Of a DNA stretch of 64,000 nt, positions 46,044 through 55,598 are shown in pieces; position 1 is the first letter of the stretch; each line of letters opens with the position of its first letter. The DNA comes from Gammaproteobacteria bacterium. Its GTDB lineage: Bacteria > Pseudomonadota > Gammaproteobacteria > Pseudomonadales > Azotimanducaceae. The DNA is taken from the NCBI GenBank assembly GCA_009841635.1, contig VXLJ01000003.1, forward strand, positions 86,324 to 150,323. Reading direction: 5' to 3'. Position numbers and translations under genes: made by a program. Below the pieces are notes generated by a model. That model made no database searches and was not told the DNA's origin. It was given only the letters and a program-made list of their open reading frames with translations.

Positions 46044-46892
46044 TTGAAATCCTTCGTCCGTCTGGAGGAGCACGTTGCCGCGGCTGACATTGCTCGCCGT
46101 TCGAATATCGTCATTGGCAAGGCGGGCGCGCGCGACCTAACTGGCAATCTATATGTACCAGCTCGCATCGGCGAACCTCGATCGGCCGTTGTCGTAGTCC
46201 ACGGTGGTGGCTGGCGTAAAGGTTCCGCAAAAGGTGTTCATGGCTTCGCTGAGTTTCTTAGTCGGACAGGGGTCGTATGCCTTTGTCCCGACTATCGCTT
46301 GAGTGGCGAGGCGCACTGGCCTGCGCAAATTGAAGATGTCAAATGTTCGATTCGCTTTCTACGCGCGCACGCTGGTGAATTTGAAATCGATCCCACTCGA
46401 ATTGGCATTCTCGGCGACTCAGCGGGTGGTCATTTAGCGCTCATGGCAGGCGTTGAAGCTGCTTTTGAAGGTAACGGCGGATTCAATGAGCACTCGAGTG
46501 AAGTTAGCGCCATCGGCGCGTTGTATGGTCCAGTTCGCGTGAAGGAACAACGTGCAGATGGTACGCCGCTTGGATTGATGGCACCAAACTCAACAGCTGC
46601 CGAGTTTGCCGCAGCGGGACCCATTCACTACGAGCTAGGCCAATTCCCGCCTTGCTTGCTCATACACGGGGCCGACGATCAACCGGTTCCACTGGCGGGA
46701 ACCATCGAGTTTTACACCAAACTAAAGGCATTCAATCGAACCGTTGAACTTCATGTGTTTGCAGGTGAAGGGCATGCATTCGATCGTCGCAGTTCGGTAC
46801 GTGAAGGCATGGTGGACGTCTACGACCCATCATCGATATCAGGTCCTACGGTCGTTGGTTTAATCGCGCGCTTTTTTCACAAATTTCTTTAG
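46044..46892 (+). CDS. Alpha/beta hydrolase (carboxylesterase / HSL-like)
   Basis: 282 residues from a TTG start; no other start lies close. The oxyanion motif HGGGWRKG, nucleophile motif GDSAGG (Ser about 126) and a late GADDQPVP/EGHAF pair supply Asp and His. No signal peptide is seen, so it is probably cytoplasmic. It opens a same-strand cluster with a sugar-acid kinase and aldolase, so it may de-esterify an imported carbohydrate or lactone. Family covers many small esters. Confidence 0.8.
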   Translation: MKSFVRLEEHVAAADIARRSNIVIGKAGARDLTGNLYVPARIGEPRSAVVVVHGGGWRKGSAKGVHGFAEFLSRTGVVCLCPDYRLSGEAHWPAQIEDVKCSIRFLRAHAGEFEIDPTRIGILGDSAGGHLALMAGVEAAFEGNGGFNEHSSEVSAIGALYGPVRVKEQRADGTPLGLMAPNSTAAEFAAAGPIHYELGQFPPCLLIHGADDQPVPLAGTIEFYTKLKAFNRTVELHVFAGEGHAFDRRSSVREGMVDVYDPSSISGPTVVGLIARFFHKFL

Positions 46893-46909
46893 GTGGCTCA
46901 ACCCAGAAG

Positions 46910-48187
46910 ATGGAAATTGGTGTCGTAGCCGACGATTTGACCGGCGGCGCCAAGGTGGCAGCACTGCTTGAAAGCGTGGGCGTCCATTGCCCGTTGCTGC
47001 TCAATGTGCAAGCACTAAACGGCATCGGCGAAGAAACGCAAGCAGTTGTCATTGGCCGCAAGTTGCTCGCGCAACCACCTACCGAAGCCGTTGCCGATGC
47101 ATTACAAACAGCGCGCGAATTAATTCGAACTGGTGTAAAACAGTTGTATTTCAAGTACAGCGCACTCTTCTCATCTACCGCGCGTGGGAACATCGGACCG
47201 ATCGCTGAAGCGCTCATGAACTTAACGAATGAGGAGATCGTATTGTTCTGCCCAGCGCGGCCAGCGCGCAATGCGACCGTATATCAAGGACGCCTATTTC
47301 TTGGTCAACGCATGCTGCACGAGACGCCACGCCGCTTCGATCCCATCACACCCATGACGAATGCGAATTTGGTGGAACTTCTGCAATCGCAATCTACTGT
47401 GTCAGTAGGCTTGTTGCCACTGCAGAAATTACGAGGCACTCTAGAAGACACGCGCCGCTTTCTTGCTGAACATCGTGCGGCTGGAACGAGGTTTTTTATC
47501 GTAGATGCCGTCGAAGATGAAGATCTCAATCGTGTCGCTGCATTGGTGCATGGTGCAACGTTTACCACCGGCTCTGATGACCTGCCTCAAGCATTGTCGA
47601 AGCTTTGGCCAGCAACTCCGCGCCCGCATCGAGCGCGCAACCTATTGCCACCAGCACCAGGTCATGTGGCGCTGATTTCGGGCAGTTGCACGCCTAAAAG
47701 CAACCGCCAACTCGATTGGTTTGAACGAAACCACCCAGTCCACCGCATTGACCTGGAGCGTGTTGCGTACGAGAGCGAATACCTTGAGCAAGTCATGGAT
47801 TGGGCGCGTGAAAAACTACCCGTAGGACCTATCGCCGTTGCCACGACGACGGACGCAACCAACGTGCAAAACGCACAGGGAAAATTCGGCATAAATGGTG
47901 CGGCGGCGCTAGCCGAGCAAGCTCTGTGCACCATTGCTCAGCGACTGCACCGCCTAGGTGCGCGTAAATTTCTTCTTGCTGGTGGCGAAACATCCGGTGC
48001 AATATTGACCGCGCTTGGTGCGGACACGCTAGAAGTCGCCATACATGACGATCTGCAAGGTGGGTATTGCCACTATGAGGGCGATTCCTCCATGGCCTTT
48101 GTTCTCAAAGCCGGTGCAACAGGTGATGAAAATTTCTACGATGTTGCACTCACCCGCCTAGCACAGGCGGACTCAGCAGCGACGTAG
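46910..48187 (+). CDS. Four-carbon acid sugar kinase family protein (DUF1537, OtnK-like)
   Basis: 425 residues. The N-terminal VVADDLTGGAKVA is the family signature, and the C-terminal ATP domain has LAGGETSGAILTALG. Family members phosphorylate 3-oxo-tetronates or related four-carbon acid sugars (OtnK, DtnK). The class II aldolase gene 13 bases downstream is the usual partner (OtnC). The N-terminal region after residue 90 reads CPARPARNATVYQGRLF where relatives read CPAFPxxGRTVxxGhlf, so the substrate site is slightly altered. Confidence 0.82.
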   Translation: MEIGVVADDLTGGAKVAALLESVGVHCPLLLNVQALNGIGEETQAVVIGRKLLAQPPTEAVADALQTARELIRTGVKQLYFKYSALFSSTARGNIGPIAEALMNLTNEEIVLFCPARPARNATVYQGRLFLGQRMLHETPRRFDPITPMTNANLVELLQSQSTVSVGLLPLQKLRGTLEDTRRFLAEHRAAGTRFFIVDAVEDEDLNRVAALVHGATFTTGSDDLPQALSKLWPATPRPHRARNLLPPAPGHVALISGSCTPKSNRQLDWFERNHPVHRIDLERVAYESEYLEQVMDWAREKLPVGPIAVATTTDATNVQNAQGKFGINGAAALAEQALCTIAQRLHRLGARKFLLAGGETSGAILTALGADTLEVAIHDDLQGGYCHYEGDSSMAFVLKAGATGDENFYDVALTRLAQADSAAT

Positions 48188-48200
48188 ATTTATAGCTGAT

Positions 48201-48848
48201 ATGGACGATGAACGGCAGCTCCGCGAGGAACTAACTGCACGCTACAAACAAGTCGACGAAATCGGCTTAAATGAGTTGTCGTCGGGGAATTTGAGCGTTC
48301 GATTCGGCGATGGTATGCTCATTTCCGCCAACGGTGCAGCAGCTGCCAGCATTACGCCTGACGCAATCGTAAAAACGGCGTTCAACGGTGCCTATGACGG
48401 CGAACGCCGGCCATCTTCGGAATGGCGCATGCATGCTGCGATTTATCAAATGCACGCCGAAGCGCAAGCCATTGTGCACACACATTCGGACTATTGCGTC
48501 GCGGTGGCGAGCCACGTCAAGAAGCTGCCTGGATTTCACTACCTCGTAGGGGTTTTCGGCGGCGACGATGTGCCATGCGTGCCCTATTCAACATTTGGCA
48601 CCCAAGCTTTAGCGGACGACGCAGCAAGAGCTTTGACAACTCGCAATGCATGTTTGCTAGGAAATCACGGCATGATCTGTCGAGGTCCAACCTTGCTACG
48701 GGCGGTGAAAACCGCACATCGCTTGGAAATCATGTGCAGGCAATACGTGCTTGCTCGACAGCTAGGTGAACCGAAAGAACTGACCGATGCTGAATGGGAC
48801 GAATTCCACAACCGTGACAAAGACACGCTATATTCAAAAATTGGTTAA
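48201..48848 (+). CDS. Class II aldolase/adducin family protein (OtnC/fuculose-phosphate aldolase type)
   Basis: 215 residues. Zinc ligands: Glu in SEWRMHAAIY region, His-x-His in VHTHSDYCVA and a later His in LLGNHGMI; GNLSVR is the phosphate-site motif. With the adjacent DUF1537 kinase it probably cleaves or decarboxylates a phosphorylated acid sugar to a triose phosphate. Located 13 bases after the kinase gene. Confidence 0.85.
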   Translation: MDDERQLREELTARYKQVDEIGLNELSSGNLSVRFGDGMLISANGAAAASITPDAIVKTAFNGAYDGERRPSSEWRMHAAIYQMHAEAQAIVHTHSDYCVAVASHVKKLPGFHYLVGVFGGDDVPCVPYSTFGTQALADDAARALTTRNACLLGNHGMICRGPTLLRAVKTAHRLEIMCRQYVLARQLGEPKELTDAEWDEFHNRDKDTLYSKIG

Positions 48849-48872
48849 CACAGGTAGGTATTCAATCAAGCT

Positions 48873-49967
48873 ATGAGCAACGCCAAAACAAAGGCGGCGG
48901 AGTTTCAGGAACGCGCTGTCACAGTACCGACACCACAAAATCACTATAGCTTTCTGGTGGCCGACAATGGCTTGATGCTCGGCTTGAACGACGCCGGCGA
49001 GCTAGCAGATTTCGCAGAAGCTTCAGACCAGGTCATATGGCAGGCAGCCGAAGCTGATCTAACGCACGTCGCCTCTCAGACATCCTTCAGCGTGTCTCAA
49101 CAAGAGGGTCGATGCGACCTAATCGTTGATGGCGTTTCACGTAGCTATGTGATTGCTCATGGACCCGAGAAGCTGCCTTCGGCATACCTCGCACACCTGC
49201 GAGCTGAAGGATGGGTGTGCCTAACAAGCATTCTGCCACCTGAGGTTGTGGATAGCCTGCAACGCGTCGCAGGGTCCGATGCCTACGAACATCTCACGAT
49301 GAACAACGACAGCCCGAAAATCTGTCAGGATGTTGCAGTCGGTATCGCCATTAGCGAGCCTATTTCTATCTGGCTCATTCGTGAATACATGAGCACTCGA
49401 GACCTTCATTTGGGGCATCCGCCAGGTTTCGCCGTGCTTCGACCTTACGATGGCGAGAGTCCCGTTCAAGGTTGGCATGCAGATATTCCGTACATACCGT
49501 CAATTGGCGGAAATTTGGTAGCTGATCGAAACGGGCCGATCAAAGCAGTACAACGCAATGTGTGCGTTTCCGACTTTCGCAAAGCAAATGGCGCAACCGC
49601 CTTCAAATTAGGCTCCCATGTGCTCGACAGTCCACCTGAAAATTGGAACCCCGCGCGCCATGGTGGTCCTACAAATGCACGACCGTATAGTGGACCTGAG
49701 GCCGATGTCCTCGAAGCACCCGCTGGCAGCATCATTTTGTACGACGCCAGAACCTGGCACCGCGCCGGCTTCAATCACAGTACGCGCAAGCGCGCCGCAA
49801 TGCTTCAATCGTTTCAAGCGGCCGACGTCATCCCTAAGCGCGACACGCGACCAACATGCGCACAGCTTCACGCGAGTCCGGTGTATCAAGATTTAAATCG
49901 AAGGCAACAAGCCGATATCACCGAGCTCCTTATGAATCAACCCGATTCGTTGCAACCATCTTCATAA
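48873..49967 (+). CDS. Phytanoyl-CoA dioxygenase (PhyH) family protein, copy 2
   Basis: 364 residues. The Fe(II) site is His202-Ala-Asp204 (GWHADIPYIP) and His296 (WHRAGFNHS), with Arg305 for 2-oxoglutarate. An N-terminal 100-residue region without the oxygenase core precedes it. It sits 24 bases after the aldolase gene and 13 before a sugar isomerase-like gene, so it is part of the acid-sugar operon. An oxygenase there suggests oxidative unmasking (for example demethylation or hydroxylation) of the substrate before catabolism; this is inference. Confidence 0.82.
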   Translation: MSNAKTKAAEFQERAVTVPTPQNHYSFLVADNGLMLGLNDAGELADFAEASDQVIWQAAEADLTHVASQTSFSVSQQEGRCDLIVDGVSRSYVIAHGPEKLPSAYLAHLRAEGWVCLTSILPPEVVDSLQRVAGSDAYEHLTMNNDSPKICQDVAVGIAISEPISIWLIREYMSTRDLHLGHPPGFAVLRPYDGESPVQGWHADIPYIPSIGGNLVADRNGPIKAVQRNVCVSDFRKANGATAFKLGSHVLDSPPENWNPARHGGPTNARPYSGPEADVLEAPAGSIILYDARTWHRAGFNHSTRKRAAMLQSFQAADVIPKRDTRPTCAQLHASPVYQDLNRRQQADITELLMNQPDSLQPSS

Positions 49968-49980
49968 CTCGGAGAAGCCA

Positions 49981-50826
49981 ATGCAAGTCGGGATCATGTC
50001 CGGCCACTTCGCCCGTTCGACGCTAGAAGAATCGCTCGACGCCATTGTGGCTTGCGATATTTACCATCTCCAATTCAATATGAGTTCTGCACATTTGCAG
50101 GGACCCATTGACGAAGAGATTGAATCTGTTGGGCCGCGTATACGTCAAGAAATCGCTAAGCGGAACATGACCATCGCTGCACTAGGCGGCCCGGCCAACA
50201 TGGTCGCTACGGATCCGGTCCAACGCCAAAAGGCGATTGAAAAACTAAAAGTTCTTATTGCGGCCTGCAAGCATGTTGGCACATCCGTGATTGCGACGTG
50301 CACCGGTTCTCGACACCCGGAAAGCATGTGGCGGCACCATCCGGACAACGCCAGCGAAGAGACGTGGCACGTGCTCCGCGCAACCCTTGAGGAGGTCTTG
50401 CCAGTTGCCGAAGCAGCGGGTGTGGCACTTGCTTTCGAGCCTGAAATCAATAACGTGGCAAGCGATGCCAAGAAGAGTCGCCGCCTCATTGACGAGATGC
50501 AATCGCCAAATCTCAAAGTCGTCATGGATGCAGCCAACATTTTCGGCGAACACGATTTACCCCGGATGAGCGACATCCTGGACGAGGCCTTTGAACTATT
50601 AGGTGACCATATCGCCATGGCGCATGGCAAAGATTTGGATCACGGCGGCGACGCTGGGCACCTTCCTGCCGGGACTGGCAAACTCGACTACGCTCGCTAT
50701 GTCTCGTTGCTTTGCAACCTCCCGTTCGACGTGTCAGTCATATTGCATGGTCTCAGCGAAGCGCAAGTGCCGGCTAGTGTCGCGATGCTACGCGGCCACG
50801 CAGAAGCATTTCAAGCCGCCGAATGA
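49981..50826 (+). CDS. Sugar phosphate isomerase/epimerase family TIM barrel
   Basis: 281 residues, xylose isomerase-like fold. Metal ligands are likely Glu in AFEPEINNV, Asp in VVMDAANIF and His in MAHGKDLDHGG. AP-endonuclease-type activity is less likely given the neighbourhood. The start is preceded by GGAG. It overlaps the Gfo/Idh/MocA gene by four bases, a pairing common in cyclitol and keto-sugar catabolism. Confidence 0.85.
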   Translation: MQVGIMSGHFARSTLEESLDAIVACDIYHLQFNMSSAHLQGPIDEEIESVGPRIRQEIAKRNMTIAALGGPANMVATDPVQRQKAIEKLKVLIAACKHVGTSVIATCTGSRHPESMWRHHPDNASEETWHVLRATLEEVLPVAEAAGVALAFEPEINNVASDAKKSRRLIDEMQSPNLKVVMDAANIFGEHDLPRMSDILDEAFELLGDHIAMAHGKDLDHGGDAGHLPAGTGKLDYARYVSLLCNLPFDVSVILHGLSEAQVPASVAMLRGHAEAFQAAE

Positions 50827-52037
50827 AGGCCAAAATCGCACTATTAGGCTGCGGCAACCCGGCTCAAAAATGGCACCTTCCGACCCTTCACGAGTTAGCA
50901 AAACGTGGTGCTATTGAGTTCGTAGCGCTTTGCGATATGGTGGAAGCTATCGCGACTGCATCAGGTAAGCAGTATGGCGTCCCGCACTACACCAATCTCG
51001 ATGAAATGCTTGATCGGCACCCTGACATATTGGTTGTCGATATCGTAACCGGCGATCCCACCCACCACACTTTGGCATGCCACGTTGCTGAGCGTGAAAA
51101 GCACGTATTGGTAGAGAAACCGATGGCGCTGACTTTACCGTGTTGCGATCTCATTATCGATACGTGCCGCAACAATGGCGTGCGCTTTGAAGTGGCGGAA
51201 AACTACTTCCGCATGCCGAAGCAACAAATGATCTTGAAGCTGCTTGGCGAAGGCATGCTAGGCGATGTCTTGCGTGTCTACTTTATGGAACCAAAACGCC
51301 AAGTTCCTTTTGAAGCGCATGTGACACCGAGCGGGCTTGGACGACCCATTGCTGGGTTTGGCCGTACCAGCGGCATGTGCATGGATATGGGTGCGCATCG
51401 ACTATCGCAACTTCGCCTGTATGCTCAAAGCCAGCCAACCCAAATCACAGCGACCGTCAAGAAATACCACTCAGATCCAAACCGCGTCCACGAAGACTGG
51501 GCTCACGCCATGATCGAATTTGCCAATGGCGCAACCGGCATTTACGAAACGTCGCGTCTGGGCGAATCACAAAAGTACTGCCAAATCACCGGCACGCTAG
51601 GCAGCATGCTCGACACAGATTACTTTGGTCCCGAAATACCGCTGCGTTTAAGACATGGGGAGGCGTGGCGGGACACACCTGTTGAAACGGAGAGACGGCA
51701 AATAGATGGTGTCGACGTATTGCAACGCATCATTGTCCACGGCCAAACCCCGCTCATATACGAGAATCCATTTCGAGATTACGCCATCGATGATTGGTCG
51801 GTCGGCCATGCGGCGGAAATCATGAGCATCGCAAACGCAGCGCTACACGACCAGCCTGCTGAATATGCTCTTGGTGGGCGTAAAGATGTTGAAATGGCGA
51901 TGGCGTTATATGAATCTTCCCTCGCACAATCAGCGCCAATACAGCTGCCACTAAAACACTTAACCAACTACGAGCGGCAGGTTCATGAAGATTTTGAAGC
52001 TAAATTCGGCCGCAAGATTGACGCCCGTCTAAATTAA
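50823..52037 (+). CDS. Gfo/Idh/MocA family oxidoreductase
   Basis: 404 residues. The NAD(P) loop GCGNPAQKWHLP and the family core EKPMALTLPCCD (Lys-Pro of the catalytic motif) are present; the C-terminal domain follows with a likely catalytic His in MDMGAHRLSQL. It oxidises or reduces a hydroxyl of a sugar or cyclitol. Last gene of the catabolic run. The inverted repeat CGTTAC-GT-GTAACG at 52054-52067 lies just past its stop but has no T-run. Confidence 0.88.
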   Translation: MKAKIALLGCGNPAQKWHLPTLHELAKRGAIEFVALCDMVEAIATASGKQYGVPHYTNLDEMLDRHPDILVVDIVTGDPTHHTLACHVAEREKHVLVEKPMALTLPCCDLIIDTCRNNGVRFEVAENYFRMPKQQMILKLLGEGMLGDVLRVYFMEPKRQVPFEAHVTPSGLGRPIAGFGRTSGMCMDMGAHRLSQLRLYAQSQPTQITATVKKYHSDPNRVHEDWAHAMIEFANGATGIYETSRLGESQKYCQITGTLGSMLDTDYFGPEIPLRLRHGEAWRDTPVETERRQIDGVDVLQRIIVHGQTPLIYENPFRDYAIDDWSVGHAAEIMSIANAALHDQPAEYALGGRKDVEMAMALYESSLAQSAPIQLPLKHLTNYERQVHEDFEAKFGRKIDARLN

Positions 52038-52130
52038 CCCTCCTCGCTAATGACGTTACGTGTAACGGCTTCTTAGATCCGTGCGTACTGAAGTCGAATC
52101 TGCCAAATCAATCCAGAATCTAGGTAGGCT

Positions 52131-53999
52131 TTAGTTCATCATCCTTGCCAATTGGCGTTTGAAGTACTCATTCGTCTCTCGGTCTACACAGTACACGTAA
52201 CAGCCTTTCATACCACGCGTCATTAGCGTTCGATAAGTGTTCTTGATGATGTGATCGAGTGCTTCGAGGGTTTTTTCAGGCTCTCTTGCCAATTGAGTCT
52301 TATAGCCTCGAATAGTTTGATCGCCTTTTGCTCGTGCATCAGGGTTTGTGACAATCGCACCATCACGGACGACGAAATCATCACCGACAATAACACCTAC
52401 GTAATCCAGTTCTAAACCCTGACACGTATGGATGCAACCTATTTCGCTGATTGATTCTGATTTGATGATCCAGAAATTACCATCGTCACTCAAATTCCAG
52501 CGTTTTCTGAAATCATGTTCATCGATATGTATGTCGTATAGATTTGGATCTCGTCTGCTCACCCACTCCCAGCAATATCCGGCAACCACTCTCGCACTGT
52601 GCTGCGTTTTATCAATTGCCTCAATGTCGTCATATAGTTCGACCGGCGAGTCAAATACACGAAAATCGTAGTTAATGTCACGAAAATTCAAATTTGCTGA
52701 GCTTCGCACCTGCAATATGTGGTCGAGCCAAGCGATATAGCTGTCTGAACCATTGCAGCGAAATTGCGACTCGAGTTCGATATGAGTTACATCAGCCTCA
52801 TAGTGTTCGGCCCAGTGTTCAATCTCGCGACGCGACCCGATATCTTTAAGTAGCACTTGCTGTGCTTCATCAAGAAAAAATACTGCTAAGTTAGAAGCGT
52901 TAATAACTTCCTTAACCTGATTCTCACCTAAATTGCCGTTTGGCCCAGACTTTGGACTCAATCGATGCGCTTCATCGACCAGCAACACATCGATGCTTCG
53001 AGGCCGTGCGTTAATGTAACTTCCCGCTGACTTAAACAAATTTCTAATTCGGCTCTGTCGGTACGACCCTGTCAGCTTGAATTCGAATACCTGCCGAGGC
53101 GCTGTGTTTCTCGTGACGTATTGCGCGACTCGGTGATTTGCCGTGAGCCTACCGAGCAAGTTAATGGCAAGAACCGACTTGCCGGTGCCGGGTCCCGCCT
53201 CAACGATCAATACTTGCCGTTTGCCAAATTGAGCGACCTTGTCTAGCACGAGAATGGTCTCAGCAGCGACTTTTTGCTCGTCAAGCAAAATAAACTCGTC
53301 GTTGCCTTTTAAAAGCGAATCCAAATACTCAATTAGCGCTTTGGAAGGTCTGATCCGACCTTTTTCGATCTCGTATAGCGCTTCGCCGTGATCGCCTTTG
53401 TGCACAAATGATGAGATGAACTCGCCAAGTTCGTCTACCTCGTCGCGCAGGAAAAGAGGTGCCTTCTGCAACGCGGTGCTGTATTGGGAATCCTTGAAAA
53501 CGTGAGGATCCACGGCATTGTGTAAATAACTGCATGGTTGCAATTGAATGTGCTTGGTCTGAACCGCTTCGTTGTAATCCGCAATGAACGTCGCATAGCT
53601 CCACGCTTGATAGGATGGATGGGTTGTTTCAACCAACGAACCCCCTAGAACCGTTTTAACGAGGTCTTCCTTGTCAGATTTTTCCGCAGAACTCCATTGT
53701 TTTAATTCAACCAGCACGACGTTCTTAGTGCCAGCAGGACCGATGCCGCTGACCAACACATCGACACGTTTTGAGGTTAAAGGTATCTGAAATTCAACCG
53801 CTATGCCAGAATCGCCAGGCGTGCCAGCGAGGTCAAGTGCATTTCGCATGAAGACAAGCGAGTTATGCCATGAATTTACTTCACTGGGGCTGACATTCAT
53901 ACCCAACTTATCAGATATTTGCGTTTGCAGCACGTTAGCGATCTGATTGCGTTGCACGATGTCAGAAAATTCATCGAAATTGGATAAATAAACAAACAT
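52131..53999 (-). CDS. DUF2075-type helicase fused to an N-terminal PD-(D/E)XK-like nuclease
   Basis: 622 residues. The N-terminal region (about 65-135) fits a PD-(D/E)XK fold: Glu69, Asp80 in KRVDVLV, then E98-L-K100, with Gln131 in SYQAW. The P-loop part has Walker A AGPGTGKS (268-275), Walker B LLVDEAH, FFLDEAQQV, SQFRC, TCQGLELDYVGV and YRTLMTRGMKG, the full set of superfamily 1 motifs. A ribosome site GGAG lies about eleven bases upstream. Such fusions occur as solitary genes, often thought to act on foreign or damaged nucleic acid. No defence genes are next to it here: the upstream gene, 66 bases away on the same strand, is a sulfatase. Confidence 0.75.
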   Translation of the reverse strand: MFVYLSNFDEFSDIVQRNQIANVLQTQISDKLGMNVSPSEVNSWHNSLVFMRNALDLAGTPGDSGIAVEFQIPLTSKRVDVLVSGIGPAGTKNVVLVELKQWSSAEKSDKEDLVKTVLGGSLVETTHPSYQAWSYATFIADYNEAVQTKHIQLQPCSYLHNAVDPHVFKDSQYSTALQKAPLFLRDEVDELGEFISSFVHKGDHGEALYEIEKGRIRPSKALIEYLDSLLKGNDEFILLDEQKVAAETILVLDKVAQFGKRQVLIVEAGPGTGKSVLAINLLGRLTANHRVAQYVTRNTAPRQVFEFKLTGSYRQSRIRNLFKSAGSYINARPRSIDVLLVDEAHRLSPKSGPNGNLGENQVKEVINASNLAVFFLDEAQQVLLKDIGSRREIEHWAEHYEADVTHIELESQFRCNGSDSYIAWLDHILQVRSSANLNFRDINYDFRVFDSPVELYDDIEAIDKTQHSARVVAGYCWEWVSRRDPNLYDIHIDEHDFRKRWNLSDDGNFWIIKSESISEIGCIHTCQGLELDYVGVIVGDDFVVRDGAIVTNPDARAKGDQTIRGYKTQLAREPEKTLEALDHIIKNTYRTLMTRGMKGCYVYCVDRETNEYFKRQLARMMN

Positions 54000-54065
54000 A
54001 GTAGACTCGTCTCCTTAGACCACTTGATACTGGTTTAGCGTGGCATCATTTTTGTCGCGATTAAT

Positions 54066-55568
54066 TTAGAGTGCTGTGGCTTGTTGATTCACACGCCAAC
54101 CACCCCTATTTGGATCGGCACGTAGAGTTTTTTGATACATCGTCAGCTTGTCATGGTCCAGGTTGTCGAGCAAGCCGTTCATGTGCTTTTTCATAAGTTC
54201 GTTACGAACATATTCGTATGCAGGATTTTCAACGCGATTGGCTAATTCTTGCGGATCTTCATGCATGTCGTAGAGTTCCAGCGGTTCGCGCGTAAGCGAA
54301 TCAACATTGAGTTTGTATCGATCGTTTCTTACCATCGAATATAGCCGGACCTCGCTGAATACGGCTTCCTTGACTCCCAGATGAGCTTGGGCGGCGTTGG
54401 CGTCGTTCAAACATTTGTTGACTAGGGATGCCCGTTCACCGCCACCGTCAAGAGAATTAGCACTCGCAATCTCTGTCATCGTCTCCATGACGTCCAAATG
54501 ATCGGTGAGTGCCCGCGAACTCCATCCGCGCACGCCCCCAGGTGGGCGGATTAGCAAAGGAACGTTCAAAGCTTGCTCATAAAACAATGCTTTGTGCCGA
54601 CACCGATGATCACCCAACATTTCACCATGATCTGAGGTGTAGATGATCCAAGTGTTTGCTAGCAAGCCATTCTTTTGCAATGCATTCACAACCAAACCAA
54701 TGGCGCGATCAATATGCGTGACTTTGGCGTAGTAGAAAGTCCGCATGAGACGGTCTTGACTCGGCGTCATGGCTGCAAGACCGCCACTGTTTTGACTGCG
54801 CGTCACTTGTGGCGAAACTGGACCTTCAGCATCTTCGGTGATGGCAGACGGCATGATCTCGGGGTTGTATGCAGCCCGATCCGTTGCACTTGAATCGAAC
54901 GGGTTGTGGGGTCCAGGGAACATCACCTGTAAATAAAAAGGTTGTGCCGATTGATAGTTTTCGATCCAATCGATCGCTTTCATGGCGGTGTACATATCGA
55001 GGCTTTCGTCCTCGCCGACTACGCTCGGCGGTGTCTCCCACGGCCTCAATGTCCCATCATTCTCGCCTTGAACGATGAGTCGCATATAGGCCCGAAACGC
55101 ATCCAATCGGCCTTGTTCATGCAAAAAATCCGTGTAATAGCACTCCGCGTTGGCATATGCCATGATGTCACGAAGTTCGTGGGTGTCTTCAAACCCCCAC
55201 TCATGCATGCGATGCGCAAAATCACGCGAGTGACCGTCCCCGGGCGTGCGGACATGAAGATGCACCTTGCCTACCTGGGCCGTGTGGTAACCGGCGTTGC
55301 GGATATTCCGGACATGATTCGGGGTAACGGGATCGCCGCTCACGTTATTCGCCCACATGCCGTGCCGCGAAGGGTGCTGCCCGGTCATTAACGACATTCG
55401 GGCAGGCATACAAATGGGCGAATTGGTGACGCAACGACTAAAGGTCACGCTTTCACGTGCGAGACGATCGAGGTTGGGGGTTTGTGCGACCGAATTGCCC
55501 GCATATCCAACCACATCGCCCCGCTGTTGGTCCGGAAACATGAAGACGATATTGGGTTTGCTTGGCAT
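54066..55568 (-). CDS. Sulfatase family hydrolase
   Basis: 500 residues. N-terminal metal residues lie in FMFPDQQRGD, and the modification motif is C53-M-P-A-R (CxPxR) expected to be converted to formylglycine. YTSDHGEMLGDH and KALFYEQALNVPLLIRPP are standard. No signal peptide is visible, so the enzyme may be cytoplasmic and act on imported sulfated or phosphonate-type molecules (choline sulfatase-like relatives are cytoplasmic). No maturase gene is in the window. A PhyH gene lies 30 bases upstream on the same strand, probably co-transcribed. Confidence 0.88.
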   Translation of the reverse strand: MPSKPNIVFMFPDQQRGDVVGYAGNSVAQTPNLDRLARESVTFSRCVTNSPICMPARMSLMTGQHPSRHGMWANNVSGDPVTPNHVRNIRNAGYHTAQVGKVHLHVRTPGDGHSRDFAHRMHEWGFEDTHELRDIMAYANAECYYTDFLHEQGRLDAFRAYMRLIVQGENDGTLRPWETPPSVVGEDESLDMYTAMKAIDWIENYQSAQPFYLQVMFPGPHNPFDSSATDRAAYNPEIMPSAITEDAEGPVSPQVTRSQNSGGLAAMTPSQDRLMRTFYYAKVTHIDRAIGLVVNALQKNGLLANTWIIYTSDHGEMLGDHRCRHKALFYEQALNVPLLIRPPGGVRGWSSRALTDHLDVMETMTEIASANSLDGGGERASLVNKCLNDANAAQAHLGVKEAVFSEVRLYSMVRNDRYKLNVDSLTREPLELYDMHEDPQELANRVENPAYEYVRNELMKKHMNGLLDNLDHDKLTMYQKTLRADPNRGGWRVNQQATAL

Positions 55569-55598
55569 CAGAATCTGAAAGCTTAGAAGGGGTGATTC

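Noticed and set aside
52054..52067. CGTTAC-GT-GTAACG repeat as a terminator of the catabolic operon
   Set aside because: A two-base spacer cannot form a stable loop and no T-run follows; it could equally be a protein site or chance.
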